DNA of 64,000 nt from Firm-04 sp045628085 (GCA_045628085.1 JAZQOZ010000106.1:24540-88539); one strand, 5' to 3'; positions 42,724 through 52,891 are shown, numbered from the stretch's first letter. Notes: generated from the letters alone by a model not told the origin. Translations and numbers: made by a program.

Positions 42724-42840
42724 TCACAGCCCCGATCTGTTCAGAAATTCTCTCACATTATAGCACAGCATGAAATGTTTGTCAACGCACAGCACTCCGC
42801 ACTGACAGGCATAACAAATCACAATTTTGTCATTCATCCA

Positions 42841-42869
42841 TTGCAATTTTTGTAATAGTATGCTATAAT
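42841..42869 (+). promoter_or_regulatory. Promoter of the moxR operon
   Basis: TTGCAA and TATAAT are separated by 17 nt, 38 nt before the moxR start. Confidence 0.65.
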
Positions 42870-42906
42870 AGATATACTTATATCATTTGTGAAAGGACTT
42901 CAAAGA

Positions 42907-43848
42907 ATGAATGCAGATATTCAAAAGCTGACCGACAGCATCGGCAGCGTTATCATCGGAAAAGATCAGGTCATCCGCTGCGTGATCGCCGGTATGCTCT
43001 GTAAAGGTCATATTCTCATCGAGGATGTGCCGGGTGTCGGCAAAACACAGCTTGCTGCTGCCCTCTCGCGCTCCGTCGGCGGCAGCTTCAACCGTATTCA
43101 GCTGACACCGGATGTCATGCCCTCTGATATCACCGGATATTCGATGATCAATCAGACCACCTTTGAACTTGAATACCGCGCAGGTGCGGCAATGTGCAAC
43201 TTTCTGCTCGCCGATGAGATCAACCGTGCCTCTCCGAAGGTGCAGTCCGCTTTGCTCGAAGCAATGGAAGAACACCAGATCTCCATTGACGGCGAAACAC
43301 ATAAGCTGCCGCAGCCCTTTATGGTGCTTGCAACACAGAATCCCGTCGAGACATACGGTACATATCACCTTCCGGAAGCACAGATGGACCGTTTCTTCAT
43401 GCGCGTGAGCATGGGCTATCCGAGCGAGGATGAGGAAATGCAGATCCTGACGCGCACCGAGCATCATAATCCGCTTGAAAATATCAAGAGCGCTGTATTG
43501 AATACAGAGGATATTCTGAAATTACAGGAACAGGTCGAGCAGATCTTCGTCAGCGATGCCGTCCGCCGCTATGTTCTGCAAATTGTTGCCGCAACGCGGA
43601 AACACGAGGCTCTGACGCTCGGCGCATCGCCGCGCGGCTCGATCGCGCTCTATAAGGCGGCAAAGGCAAATGCGTTCCTTTCCGGCAGAGATTATGCCCT
43701 GCCGGACGATGTCAAGGCAATGGCGGAAAGCGTTCTGGCGCACCGCCTGATCCTCTCGCCGAAGGGAAAGGCACAGCAGGGTGATTCGCGCAGTGTTGTT
43801 GCGGATGTACTGGCGGCTGTTCCCGTGCCGATGGATGCCGAAAAATGA
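42907..43848 (+). CDS. MoxR-family AAA+ ATPase
   Basis: A 313-residue AAA+ chaperone-like ATPase. Walker A is IEDVPGVGKTQLAAAL and Walker B LLADEINRASPKVQSALLEA, with the MoxR sequence MEEHQISIDGETHKLPQPFM and sensor TQNPVETYGTYHLPEAQMDR following. The ATG at 42907 is chosen with AAAGGA 9 nt upstream rather than the GTG six codons before. It is first in the classic set moxR-DUF58-transglutaminase, overlapping the next gene at ATGA. MoxR proteins help metal insertion or assembly of VWA-type partners. What this set assembles is unknown. Confidence 0.93.
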   Translation: MNADIQKLTDSIGSVIIGKDQVIRCVIAGMLCKGHILIEDVPGVGKTQLAAALSRSVGGSFNRIQLTPDVMPSDITGYSMINQTTFELEYRAGAAMCNFLLADEINRASPKVQSALLEAMEEHQISIDGETHKLPQPFMVLATQNPVETYGTYHLPEAQMDRFFMRVSMGYPSEDEEMQILTRTEHHNPLENIKSAVLNTEDILKLQEQVEQIFVSDAVRRYVLQIVAATRKHEALTLGASPRGSIALYKAAKANAFLSGRDYALPDDVKAMAESVLAHRLILSPKGKAQQGDSRSVVADVLAAVPVPMDAEK

Positions 43849-45140
43849 CATTCGGATATATTTGTACGCTCATCATCGCGCTGATCTTCATGCTTTACAT
43901 GGACGGCGATATCGGCGTGATGATGCTGAGCTTTCTGATTTTGATGCCGCTGATCTCGGTCATCCTGACGCTGATCGTCCGGAAAAATCTGAAGATCACG
44001 CTGACTGTGCCGGATTCTGCCGCAAAGCATCAGCCCGTTTCGGCGGTCATCCGTCTGGAAAAAACTATGCCCCTGCCGATCCCGTTTCTGCGGATGAATC
44101 TGTTTGCCGATGCGCATTTTGATGTCCTGAATCCGCAGGCAAGCCCATTGCCGCCGAAACCGGACGAGAAAACCTGCACGCGCGGTCAGTATCAGCGGAA
44201 ATATAAGCAATGGAAGAAACTCCGGCAGACACAGCTTTTGCAGGATACCCTGCCGCTTTGCCTGTCAATGGGAACGGCACGGACTGCGGAATACCGCATT
44301 CTATTGAACCCGCAATTCTGCGGAAACGGAGAAATTTCGCTCACGGATATCCGTATATCGGATTATCTTGCGATGTTCAAAATGAAACTGCATCTGGAAC
44401 AAAAGACGAATCTGCTCATTACACCGGAAATACCGGAGCTGAAAGCAAATTCTGCATTGTTCCGCACGGTTTCGACCGCGGTCGCAGCGGCAGATGAGGA
44501 AACCGAAGCAACACCGACACATTCCGCATCTGCGATGCCGGGATATGAGCATCGTGATTATATTCCGGGCGATTCGCTCAAGCGCATCAACTGGAAGCTG
44601 TCCTCAAAGCGGCGGCATCTGATGGTGCGGCAGGATGAACCGGTCGCACTGGCAAGGCTGTCCGTTGTACTGGATTTCCGGCGTGATACAAGGGATATCC
44701 CGATGGATAAGCGCCTTGCCGCCGAAGAACAGCTCATCGAAACGGCACTCGGCTTTCTGATGCTCTGTGCGCGTTACGGGTATCCCTGCAAGCTGTGCTA
44801 TGCGAATGATCTGGGAGAATGGAGCAGTTTTTCCGTTGATGAAGCGGAACAGCTTGCCATCGAAGCAGTCAATCTTCTGCGCGGCGGTTTCCGTTCGTCC
44901 GAAGATCTGGCGTCACTTTCTCCTCTGCCGCCCGTTCTGATGCAGGAATCGGGCAGCGTCCTGCTGTATTTTTCATCGAATACTTCGGCAGATAATGCCG
45001 CAGCACTCGAAGCCTTTTCTGCAATGCTCTTTCTGATCGTTCCGGAACAGGATGCTGATGTCAGCGCTGTTCCGAAGAACGGTTCTCTCTGGCTCGTGAC
45101 GCAGGATCACCGTCTAGTGCAGGCAGGCGGAGAAGTCTGA
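43845..45140 (+). CDS. DUF58 domain protein
   Basis: A 431-residue protein. Two membrane segments at the N-terminus (about 5-25 and 27-45) are followed by a cytoplasmic part with the DUF58 signature at about 225-245 (YEHRDYIPGDSLKRINWKLS) and a VWA-like fold after it (ARLSVVLDFRRDTRDIPMDK, where the metal-site residues are incomplete). Its ATG overlaps the moxR stop (ATGA), so the two are coupled. DUF58 proteins occur next to MoxR and are thought to act with it. Confidence 0.9.
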   Translation: MTFGYICTLIIALIFMLYMDGDIGVMMLSFLILMPLISVILTLIVRKNLKITLTVPDSAAKHQPVSAVIRLEKTMPLPIPFLRMNLFADAHFDVLNPQASPLPPKPDEKTCTRGQYQRKYKQWKKLRQTQLLQDTLPLCLSMGTARTAEYRILLNPQFCGNGEISLTDIRISDYLAMFKMKLHLEQKTNLLITPEIPELKANSALFRTVSTAVAAADEETEATPTHSASAMPGYEHRDYIPGDSLKRINWKLSSKRRHLMVRQDEPVALARLSVVLDFRRDTRDIPMDKRLAAEEQLIETALGFLMLCARYGYPCKLCYANDLGEWSSFSVDEAEQLAIEAVNLLRGGFRSSEDLASLSPLPPVLMQESGSVLLYFSSNTSADNAAALEAFSAMLFLIVPEQDADVSAVPKNGSLWLVTQDHRLVQAGGEV

Positions 45141-45169
45141 ACCTGCGCATACTCCAATACTGAAATCTG

Positions 45170-47662
45170 GTGAGATATTTGAATACAGAAAGTTTGATCC
45201 AACGAAATCCGGTCCTGCGGCGGCTGATCCAGCCGAAACAGATCCCGCTGTTATTTTCCGTAACGATCGTAGCCGGCATTTTCTATCATTATGCTCCAAA
45301 GCTGACATGGTTCTGGATCATAGCATCGCTTGTGATACAGGGACTTCTGTTCAAGCTGTTTGATTTTGTGAAGAAGCGGCCGCTGATCGGCGGTATCTGC
45401 TATATTGTAACAGGCATCGCATTTCTTGCATTATCCTTCGGTCTGATCCGGCTTGGTACGGCTACACCGCCCTTTGCGCCGGATGATCCGTACAAACAGC
45501 TTGATTTTCTGGTCTGGTTTCTGACACCGCAATCCGTTCTGACAACCGGTTCATACGATGCGAACAATGCGCAGGTCATCAGCAACATGATGCAGACGTT
45601 TTCAACGGAATATCTTGGCTATACACTGGCGCTCTTTACGCTGTTCACGATGTTTGTCGCAACAACGGCATATTATTTCACGCTTGTGCGCTACCGTGTC
45701 CTGATGTCTTTTGTCGTCATGATCTTCCCGTTTGCGATCTATGCAAAAGAAAATGAAACGATGCCGGTTCTTTCGATCATCATTCTGCTTGTCTGTTATT
45801 TTGCAGTTATGATCTATTGCCGGCAGGCGCACGGTGAGGATTCCGCAGTCGTACAGAAATATGAACCGGATGCGGTCAGCCGGCTTTCGATGCCGGATAA
45901 GAAATCGCCCTATGCAAAAGTGAAGCCGGAATTTCTGGACGGCGCATTTTTCAAGGCGACCGGCATTTTCATAGCAGGTGCAACGATACTGGTAATGGTT
46001 CTGCCGAAGCCTGAAGTAGAAGCAGACCGTTCCCTGTTCGACTCCGCGATGGAAGCATCCGCGCTTTCTGATATGCTTATGGACGCGATCAGCGCCTTTA
46101 CCGACAGCTCGGACGGCGGTACATACAGCAACATGGATTATCAGCGCACGCTGTTCTATGCGCAGGCAAATGAGCCGCTGAATCTGCGCATCCGCACATT
46201 CAGTGATTATCATTATGATAATGATACATGGAATGCTTCGGATTTTGACGGAAAGCCCCTGCAAAATGATATGGGATATATCCAGATGGACGGCTATAAA
46301 ACAATGGCAGATACCGTTGATCCGGCACAGATCGCAACAGCCGTTCAGCAGCTTGCAAAGCAGGATGCGGAATTTGCCAAAACATACGGACTGGAAGGCC
46401 TTTCCGAACTGCCGGATGAAAATGCAGATGCCTATTATCTGCCGCTGACAGTACGTTCTGCGACAAACGGTAAATTCAGCGCATACCCTGCACCGCTGCA
46501 TATCCGTTCCGCCGAAATACATAAGCGTTATAATGACATAACGGAAGGCTATATGAACAAAAGCGGCGTGATGTTTACCTACAGCACACCGATGCTGCTC
46601 GGCGAAACATACACGCTGGAATATCTTTCGGAACGCTTTGCAAATACCGATGCGGCACAGACCTTGATGCGATCAACAGATCAGCAAACATGGCCGCATC
46701 TTCTCGAAGATGCCATTCAGCGGACGGCAGATGACGATAAACTGAATGAAATATTCTTAAATGCGTATACTGCCTGCGGCGAAGCATTTGCGTATGAAAT
46801 ACACTGTGATCTTGCCGGCGAAACACCGGATCGTGTCAGAGATCTGGCATTTCAGCTGACAGAGGGACTGGATTCCGACTATGAAAAGGCAATGGCGATC
46901 CGGGATTATCTGCGATTCAGCGATGATTTTGTCTATTCACTAGACTGGAACAAATCACAGACGGATAATGTCGAAACATTCCTGTTCAATAATAAGATCG
47001 GTGTCTGCTATCAGTATGCAAGTGCAATGACAGAAATGTGCCGTGCCGTCGGACTGCCTGTACGATATGTGGAAGGCTATTCGATGAGTGAGGAAGACAG
47101 ACGTCTGAATGCCGGCGAGTTCAATTATGCCATCTCGACGGAACACGGTCATGCATTTGTCGATGTATACATCTCCGGTTACGGCTGGATGATGTTCGAT
47201 GCAACATCCGGCAACGTTATTTCTCAAGCAAAAACGGAATCGAATGTACTGGCTGCGCTGCAATATTCCGGACTGATCCTGTTCGGAGTGATACTGGTAC
47301 TGCTGATCCTGCTGAAATGGCTGATACCGTATCTGAGTGAGAAATTGTTCCGCCGGAAATTCCGGAATCATCCGGATGCGGAAACCGTAACAGCAGCATT
47401 TGCAAGACTGCGGAAGCAATGGCGTGCTGATCCGGCAAAAACGGCACGGGTGCTTTGCAGAGAGCAATCGGAATTTTTACAGATTGATCTACAGCCGCTG
47501 CTTGAATGCTTTGAAACAGCAGTCTATGCCGGACACTGTGATGCCAAGGCGGCAGAGCGTGCATATCCGGTTTACTGTGCGGCGCATGACGCATGGAAAT
47601 CTGCCTGTAAACGGAACCGGAAGGCAGAACGCTCCGCAGTCGTTTCCGTTTCTGCATCATAA
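45170..47662 (+). CDS. Transglutaminase-like membrane protein
   Basis: An 830-residue protein. Six to eight membrane segments lie at the N-terminus (about 25-270), then an extracytoplasmic region. The transglutaminase core is at about 590-690: Cys in NKIGVCYQYASAMTEMCRAV, His in ISTEHGHAFVDVYISGYGWM and Asp in MFDATSGN. A last membrane segment (about 700-722) and a cytoplasmic tail end the protein. The fold is TgpA-like. The first codon is uncertain: GTG at 45170, or TTG at 45179, which has GGTGAG just upstream. It is third in the moxR-DUF58 set, which ends in a strong terminator. Confidence 0.87.
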   Translation: MRYLNTESLIQRNPVLRRLIQPKQIPLLFSVTIVAGIFYHYAPKLTWFWIIASLVIQGLLFKLFDFVKKRPLIGGICYIVTGIAFLALSFGLIRLGTATPPFAPDDPYKQLDFLVWFLTPQSVLTTGSYDANNAQVISNMMQTFSTEYLGYTLALFTLFTMFVATTAYYFTLVRYRVLMSFVVMIFPFAIYAKENETMPVLSIIILLVCYFAVMIYCRQAHGEDSAVVQKYEPDAVSRLSMPDKKSPYAKVKPEFLDGAFFKATGIFIAGATILVMVLPKPEVEADRSLFDSAMEASALSDMLMDAISAFTDSSDGGTYSNMDYQRTLFYAQANEPLNLRIRTFSDYHYDNDTWNASDFDGKPLQNDMGYIQMDGYKTMADTVDPAQIATAVQQLAKQDAEFAKTYGLEGLSELPDENADAYYLPLTVRSATNGKFSAYPAPLHIRSAEIHKRYNDITEGYMNKSGVMFTYSTPMLLGETYTLEYLSERFANTDAAQTLMRSTDQQTWPHLLEDAIQRTADDDKLNEIFLNAYTACGEAFAYEIHCDLAGETPDRVRDLAFQLTEGLDSDYEKAMAIRDYLRFSDDFVYSLDWNKSQTDNVETFLFNNKIGVCYQYASAMTEMCRAVGLPVRYVEGYSMSEEDRRLNAGEFNYAISTEHGHAFVDVYISGYGWMMFDATSGNVISQAKTESNVLAALQYSGLILFGVILVLLILLKWLIPYLSEKLFRRKFRNHPDAETVTAAFARLRKQWRADPAKTARVLCREQSEFLQIDLQPLLECFETAVYAGHCDAKAAERAYPVYCAAHDAWKSACKRNRKAERSAVVSVSAS

Positions 47663-47671
47663 ACAACAAAC

Positions 47672-47703
47672 AAGAGGCACAGCGAAACCGCTGTGCCTTT
47701 CTT
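47672..47703. terminator. Bidirectional terminator after the transglutaminase gene
   Basis: Arms GGCACAGCG/CGCTGTGCC, extended by AAGA and TCTT, lie between the convergent transglutaminase and VWA genes. Confidence 0.85.
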
Positions 47704-47713
47704 GTATCCTGCA

Positions 47714-49231
47714 TCATTTTATCTGTCTGACAAGCTCTGCAAATTCCGCTTTATACGGATCAGCAGCAAATGCTTCTGTTTCGGCAAGGCTGAGAACAAG
47801 CTCCTTACTGGAATCACCCTTGTACTCGCTGTCGCGCAAAAGCATTCCGAATGATGCGACCGCAGATGCAAAGCGCAGATCATCGGACATTTCCTGCGAA
47901 TACGCATCGGATGTGACAGGGTAATCAAGCTGTGTGCTTTCATCGCCGTCCGGTTCTTTGTAGCGGACAGAAACCGTGCAGATATTGCCCTCTGCCGCAG
48001 CAATGTCATTCATATTCATCTCATAAAGCGCGGTCACGGTATGTCCTGCGCCGATCTCACCGGCATCTTTGGTATCGTCATTGAAATCCGCTGCGGCAAG
48101 CATTCTGTTTTCATAGCCGATCAGACGATATTCATTCACATACTGATCATTGTATTCGACCTGAAATTTGACATCCTTCGCAACAGTCACGAGCGTACTG
48201 CCCATTTCCTCAACAAGCACGCGCTTCGCCTCTGTTTCCGTGTCAATATAAGCATAATTGCCGTTGCCGTTATCGGCGAGCGTTTCCATTTTGTTATCCT
48301 TGATATTCCCCGTACCGAAGCCGAGAACCGACAGAAATACGCCGTTTTCACGTTTTTCTTCAACGAGTTCTTTCAGTTCTGTTTCACTGGAAATACCGAT
48401 ATTCAGGTCGCCGTCCGTTGCGAGGATAATGCGGTTGTTGCCGTTGGGGATGAAATACTTTTCTGCGATTTTGTATGCAGTTGTGATGCCGGCAGCACCG
48501 GCAGTTCCGCCGCCTGCTTCAAGGTCCTCGATCGCCGTGCGGATCGCCTTTTGATTGCCGCCGTTTTCGCCTTCCAGAACAACTGTGTCAGCGCCGGCAT
48601 AGGTCACGATCGAAACCGTGTCATTCTGTGTCAGTTCATCGGTCAGCATTCCAAATGCTTTCTGCACCAGCGGCAGCTTGTCAGGCATATACATCGAACC
48701 GCTGACATCAATCAGAAATACAACGTTCATGGGCTTTCTCTGCTGCATATCAATGTCCTTTGCTTTCATGCCGACGCGCATCAGCTTGCTGTCAGGATTC
48801 CACGGGCAGTCTGCCAGTTCTGTCGTAACGGAAAACGGTTCATTCGCCTGCGGTTCCGGATAATCGTAATGAAAATAATTGATCATTTCCTCAATGCGGA
48901 CGGCATCTGCCGGAATTTCGGTTTGATCGCGGATCATCCGCCGCAGATTGGCATAGGATGCAGTATCGACATCTGCGGAGAATGTGGAAAGCGGTTCTTC
49001 TTTTGCAGAAACGAAGGCGTTTTCCGTGATTTGACTGTATTCTTCGGAACTGCCGAAGTATTCGCACTCGCCCTCATCGGCACATTCATCATAGCAAACT
49101 GCTTCGCTCTTATTCTGCATGATCGAAACCGGTGCATCTGCTGCGAAATTTTCTGCGCTGCCGCAGCCGGTAAAAGTAAGCATTGCAGCGAGCACGATCG
49201 GAGTCGCTTTCTTCATATTCTGATTTTTCAT
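47714..49231 (-). CDS. VWA-domain lipoprotein (YfbK-like)
   Basis: A 505-residue lipoprotein. Lipobox FTGC with Cys near 23; an N-terminal YfbK-type region (STFSADVDTASYANLRRMIR, MINYFHYDYPEP); a VWA domain (about 165-345) with an intact MIDAS site DVSGSM and later ILATDGDLNIG; and a C-terminal YfbK/DUF3520-type domain (about 345-505). AGGAGG lies 7 nt before the ATG at 49231. The open frame upstream has no site. It is convergent to the moxR set. VWA proteins are common MoxR partners, so a functional link is possible. The ligand is unknown. Confidence 0.9.
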   Translation of the reverse strand: MKNQNMKKATPIVLAAMLTFTGCGSAENFAADAPVSIMQNKSEAVCYDECADEGECEYFGSSEEYSQITENAFVSAKEEPLSTFSADVDTASYANLRRMIRDQTEIPADAVRIEEMINYFHYDYPEPQANEPFSVTTELADCPWNPDSKLMRVGMKAKDIDMQQRKPMNVVFLIDVSGSMYMPDKLPLVQKAFGMLTDELTQNDTVSIVTYAGADTVVLEGENGGNQKAIRTAIEDLEAGGGTAGAAGITTAYKIAEKYFIPNGNNRIILATDGDLNIGISSETELKELVEEKRENGVFLSVLGFGTGNIKDNKMETLADNGNGNYAYIDTETEAKRVLVEEMGSTLVTVAKDVKFQVEYNDQYVNEYRLIGYENRMLAAADFNDDTKDAGEIGAGHTVTALYEMNMNDIAAAEGNICTVSVRYKEPDGDESTQLDYPVTSDAYSQEMSDDLRFASAVASFGMLLRDSEYKGDSSKELVLSLAETEAFAADPYKAEFAELVRQIK

Positions 49232-49427
49232 AATGATTCCTCCTGTTGAAGTTAGATATTTTCGTTTCATCGACGTGATTTTCACGGGCTTTTCTTTCTG
49301 CCCTTTGCTTATATTACGAACGACAGGAGCAAATTCCTTATTTTTCAGAAAAAAATTTTTTGAATGAATGCTGCTGCGTTATCACCGCAGCTATATATTC
49401 TCATTCAGCAGCAACATCATACACAAA

Positions 49428-49464
49428 AGCCGCCGAAACAGGATCACACCCTGCTCCGGCGGCT
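49428..49464 (-). terminator. Intrinsic terminator of dnaJ
   Basis: Perfect arms AGCCGCCG and CGGCGGCT are followed by TTTGTG on the minus strand, 28 nt after the dnaJ stop. The remaining gap up to the VWA gene start (49232-49427) holds no gene. Confidence 0.7.
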
Positions 49465-49492
49465 TATCTGTATTCAAATGATCTCAGCGCAT

Positions 49493-50641
49493 TCAGCCCT
49501 TATTGCCGAACAGATCTTTCAGTTTCTGGAAGAAATTGTCGCGCTTGGCATAATTCTTGGATTCGAGCGAAGCCTCATACTGCTGGAGCAGTTCCTTCTG
49601 CTTTTTATTCAGTCCCTTCGGCACTTCGACAAATACCTTGACATACTGATCGCCGCGGTCGGAACGCTGAAGTTTCTTCACACCCTTGCCCTTCAGACGG
49701 AATACCGTTCCGGTCTGTGTACCCTCACCGATGCGGTATTTTACATTGCCGTCAATGGTCGGCACGACGATCTCATCGCCGAGCACCGCCTGTGTATAGG
49801 TGATCGGGATATCGCAGTGAATATCATATCCCTCGCGCTGGAAGATCGGATGCGGCTTGACGTTGATGCCGACGATCAGATGACCGGCAGGACCGCCGTT
49901 GACACCTGCATCGCCCATTCCGGCAACGCGGATCGCTGTTCCGTCATCAATTCCGGCAGGGATATCGACATTGATGCTCTTATTCACGCGCACTCTGCCT
50001 GCGCCGCGGCACTTCTGGCAGGGGGTCTTGATGATCTTACCCTTGCCGCCGCAGTGCGGACACGGCTTTGTCGAGGAGATCATGCCGAACGGTGTCCGCT
50101 GCATGGATTTGACCGAACCGCGTCCCTGACAATCCGGACAGGTTTCCGAGCCGGAATCGCCTGCGCTGCCGCTGCCGCGGCAATCCGGACAGGTCTCCAT
50201 GCGCTGCACCTGCACATTCTGTGATTTGCCGCTGCACGCTTCCATAAAATCAATAGTCACAGCGGTTTGCAGGTCTCTGCCCTGACGGGGCGCATTTGCG
50301 TTCTGCACACGGCTTCCGCCGCCGAACATACCGCCCATACCGCCGAACAGGCTTTCCAGAATCTCGCTGACATCGGAAAAACCGCCTGCACCTGCGCCGC
50401 CCATTCCGCCGTTCTCAAACGCAGAATGACCGTACTGATCGTACATCTGACGCTTTTCGGAATTGGAGAGGATCTCATAGGCTTCTGTAATTTCCTTGAA
50501 CTTATCCTCACAGGTCGGATCATCCGGATGCAAATCGGGATGATACTGTCTTGCGAGCTGACGATAGGCTTTTTTCAGTTCCTCATCGGTCGCAGACCTG
50601 CTGACGCCCAGTACCTCATAATAATCTCTTTTGTCAGCCAT
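49493..50641 (-). CDS. dnaJ: Chaperone protein DnaJ
   Basis: The Hsp40 co-chaperone that stimulates DnaK, 382 residues. The J domain (about 1-70) has the HPD motif in YHPDLHPDDPT, then a Gly/Phe-rich stretch (FENGGMGGAGAGGFSDVSEI). Four CxxCxGxG zinc repeats follow (CPDCRGSGSA, CPDCQGRGSV, CPHCGGKGKI, CQKCRGAGRV), and the C-terminal substrate domains. AAAGGG precedes the ATG. It is last in the hrcA-grpE-dnaK operon, 163 nt after a 40-codon gene. Confidence 0.96.
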   Translation of the reverse strand: MADKRDYYEVLGVSRSATDEELKKAYRQLARQYHPDLHPDDPTCEDKFKEITEAYEILSNSEKRQMYDQYGHSAFENGGMGGAGAGGFSDVSEILESLFGGMGGMFGGGSRVQNANAPRQGRDLQTAVTIDFMEACSGKSQNVQVQRMETCPDCRGSGSAGDSGSETCPDCQGRGSVKSMQRTPFGMISSTKPCPHCGGKGKIIKTPCQKCRGAGRVRVNKSINVDIPAGIDDGTAIRVAGMGDAGVNGGPAGHLIVGINVKPHPIFQREGYDIHCDIPITYTQAVLGDEIVVPTIDGNVKYRIGEGTQTGTVFRLKGKGVKKLQRSDRGDQYVKVFVEVPKGLNKKQKELLQQYEASLESKNYAKRDNFFQKLKDLFGNKG

Positions 50642-50804
50642 TATTCTACACCCTTTCGTGTAATGATCTTTTTGTGAATACAGTCTATTATAGCATAATT
50701 CTGTTTGAATTGCAATGGGAACGGCAAAAAAAGATCACCCGTGCCCTGCATCCGTAACAGATACATCTCTGATTCATCCGGAATCGCACGCGCAGAGCCG
50801 AAAA

Positions 50805-50927
50805 TCAGCCGGGACTGCCGGCAAGATTCAGCTCCGGAATCGGCGACAAAACATATATCAGCATGATAATACTGATAATTGCCAATGCCGTCAAAGTAAT
50901 TTTGATGTAATTGCGTTTGTCGTTCAT
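50805..50927 (-). CDS. Small 40-aa membrane peptide in the heat-shock operon
   Basis: A 40-residue peptide between dnaK and dnaJ, not recognised. It starts MNDKRNYIKITLTALAIISI and continues as one membrane segment (about 9-28) followed by a short polar tail ending in AGSPG. GGAAAGGATC lies about 7-10 nt upstream of the ATG, a good binding site. A longer frame that overlaps it out of frame (about 103 codons, to 50641) has no site and an unlikely composition. Translation is not proved, and a chance frame is possible, but a charged start, hydrophobic core and good binding site together favour a real small gene. Confidence 0.5.
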   Translation of the reverse strand: MNDKRNYIKITLTALAIISIIMLIYVLSPIPELNLAGSPG

Positions 50928-51011
50928 CCGGATAGATCCTTTCCTCAAACATCAGGGTACGGCGAGAGGGGCGGAAGAATATTCCACCCCTGATGCCTGT
51001 GCATTACTGCA

Positions 51012-52856
51012 TTATGCTTCCGTAAAATCTGCATCCACAACGCCGTCATCATTGCCGCCGTTGTTCTCCGCTGCGCCGCCCATATTCATATTGCTGAAAT
51101 CCGGTGCGCCGCCGTTCGGATTTACCTGACTGTAGACCTTCGAGCTGAGTGCATAGAATGCATTCTGGAGCGCCTCAGTCTTTGCCTTGATATCATCGGT
51201 GTTATCGCTCTTGAGTGCTTCCTTGAGGTCATTCAGCGCACTTTCGATCGGTGCTTTATCCTCTGCGGAAACCTTATCGCCGAATTCGGTCAGTGCCTTT
51301 TCGCACTGGAATACGAGCGATTCACCGTTGTTCTTTGCGTCAACGGAATCCTTGCGCTTCTTATCTTCCTCAGCAAACTGCTCTGCCTCGCGAACTGCGC
51401 GGTCGATATCGTCCTTGCTCATGTTGGTAGAGGAAGTGATCGTGATATTCTGCTCCTTGCCGGTACCGAGATCCTTTGCAGAAACGTGAACGATGCCGTT
51501 TGCATCAATATCAAATGTGACTTCGATCTGCGGGACACCGCGCGGTGCCGGTGCAATGCCGTCCAGACGGAATTCGCCGAGCTTCTTGTTATCTCTTGCA
51601 AATTCACGCTCACCCTGAAGGACAACGATGTCAACTGCCGGCTGATTATCCGCAGCAGTCGAGAATACCTGCGACTTCTTGGTCGGAATGGTGGTATTGC
51701 GCTCGATGAGCTTTGTGCAGATGCCGCCCATTGTTTCCAGACCGAGAGACAGCGGCGTAACGTCAAGCAGGAGCAGACCGCCGGTCACATCGCCGCCGAG
51801 GATACCGCCCTGATATGCAGCACCGAGTGCAACGCATTCATCCGGATTGATGCCCTTAAACGGCTCTTTGCCGATTCTTGCCTTGACAGCTTCCTGAACA
51901 GCCGGGATTCTCGAAGAACCGCCGACGAGCAGAACCTTGTCGAGGTCGGATGCGCTCAGACCGGAATCGCGGAGTGCCTGTTCGACCGGTCCCATTGTTG
52001 CGCGGACGAGGTCTGCGGTCATTTCATTGAACTTTGCCTGTGTCAGTGTGAGATCAAGGTGCTTCGGACCTGTTGCATCGACACTGATGAACGGCTGATT
52101 GATATTGGTGGTAGTCATAGAGGACAGCTCGATCTTTGCCTTTTCAGCAGCCTCTTTCAGACGCTGCATAGCGGTCTTATCACCGCGCAGGTCGATACCC
52201 TCAGTCTTTTTGAATTCATCGACCATCCAGTCAATGATACGCTGGTCGAAGTCATCGCCGCCCAGACGGTTATTACCGGCAGTTGCAAGAACTTCCGTAA
52301 CGCCGTCGCCCATGTCGATGATCGAAACGTCGAACGTACCGCCGCCGAGGTCAAAGACCATGATCTTCTGCTCATCTTCCTTATCAATACCGTAGGAAAG
52401 AGCAGCAGCAGTCGGCTCATTGATGATACGGCGGACATTCAGACCTGCGATCTGACCGGCGTCCTTTGTAGCCTGACGCTGGCTGTCGGTGAAATATGCC
52501 GGAACGGTGATAACTGCCTCTGTGACAGTTTCACCGAGATATGCCTCTGCGTCTGCCTTCAGCTTCTGAAGGATCATTGCAGAGATCTCCTGCGGGGTAT
52601 ATGCCTTGCCGTCAACGGTAGCCTTTTCGTTGGAGCCCATCTTTCTCTTGATGGAGATGACGGTGTTATCCGGATTGGTGATCGCCTGACGCTTTGCGAT
52701 CTGACCGACCAGACGCTCACCGTTCTTGGAGACTGCGACAACAGACGGGGTGGTTCTTGCGCCCTCTGCGTTCGGGATAACAACTGCGTTTCCGCCTTCC
52801 ATAACAGCAACGCAGGAATTGGTTGTACCGAGGTCGATACCAATAATCTTACTCAT
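51012..52856 (-). CDS. dnaK: Chaperone protein DnaK (Hsp70)
   Basis: An ATP-dependent chaperone, 614 residues. The ATPase domain begins with IIGIDLGTTNSCVAVMEGG and has FDLGGGTFDVSI and VLLVGGSSRIPAVQEAVK. The substrate domain begins after the linker GGLLLLDVTPLSLGLETMGG, and a lid and Gly/Asn-rich tail (MGGAAENNGGNDDGVVDADF) end it. AGGAGG lies before the ATG. It is the main gene of the CIRCE-controlled operon. A long hairpin (CATCAGGG/CCCTGATG) follows at about 50949-50992, before the small gene. Confidence 0.97.
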   Translation of the reverse strand: MSKIIGIDLGTTNSCVAVMEGGNAVVIPNAEGARTTPSVVAVSKNGERLVGQIAKRQAITNPDNTVISIKRKMGSNEKATVDGKAYTPQEISAMILQKLKADAEAYLGETVTEAVITVPAYFTDSQRQATKDAGQIAGLNVRRIINEPTAAALSYGIDKEDEQKIMVFDLGGGTFDVSIIDMGDGVTEVLATAGNNRLGGDDFDQRIIDWMVDEFKKTEGIDLRGDKTAMQRLKEAAEKAKIELSSMTTTNINQPFISVDATGPKHLDLTLTQAKFNEMTADLVRATMGPVEQALRDSGLSASDLDKVLLVGGSSRIPAVQEAVKARIGKEPFKGINPDECVALGAAYQGGILGGDVTGGLLLLDVTPLSLGLETMGGICTKLIERNTTIPTKKSQVFSTAADNQPAVDIVVLQGEREFARDNKKLGEFRLDGIAPAPRGVPQIEVTFDIDANGIVHVSAKDLGTGKEQNITITSSTNMSKDDIDRAVREAEQFAEEDKKRKDSVDAKNNGESLVFQCEKALTEFGDKVSAEDKAPIESALNDLKEALKSDNTDDIKAKTEALQNAFYALSSKVYSQVNPNGGAPDFSNMNMGGAAENNGGNDDGVVDADFTEA

Positions 52857-52891
52857 GATGATTTCCTCCTAATACTTATTAAAAATGTCAC

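Noticed and set aside
50641..50952. A 103-codon frame overlapping the 40-codon gene between dnaK and dnaJ
   Set aside because: No binding site, unlikely composition, and it overlaps a better-supported small gene in another frame.
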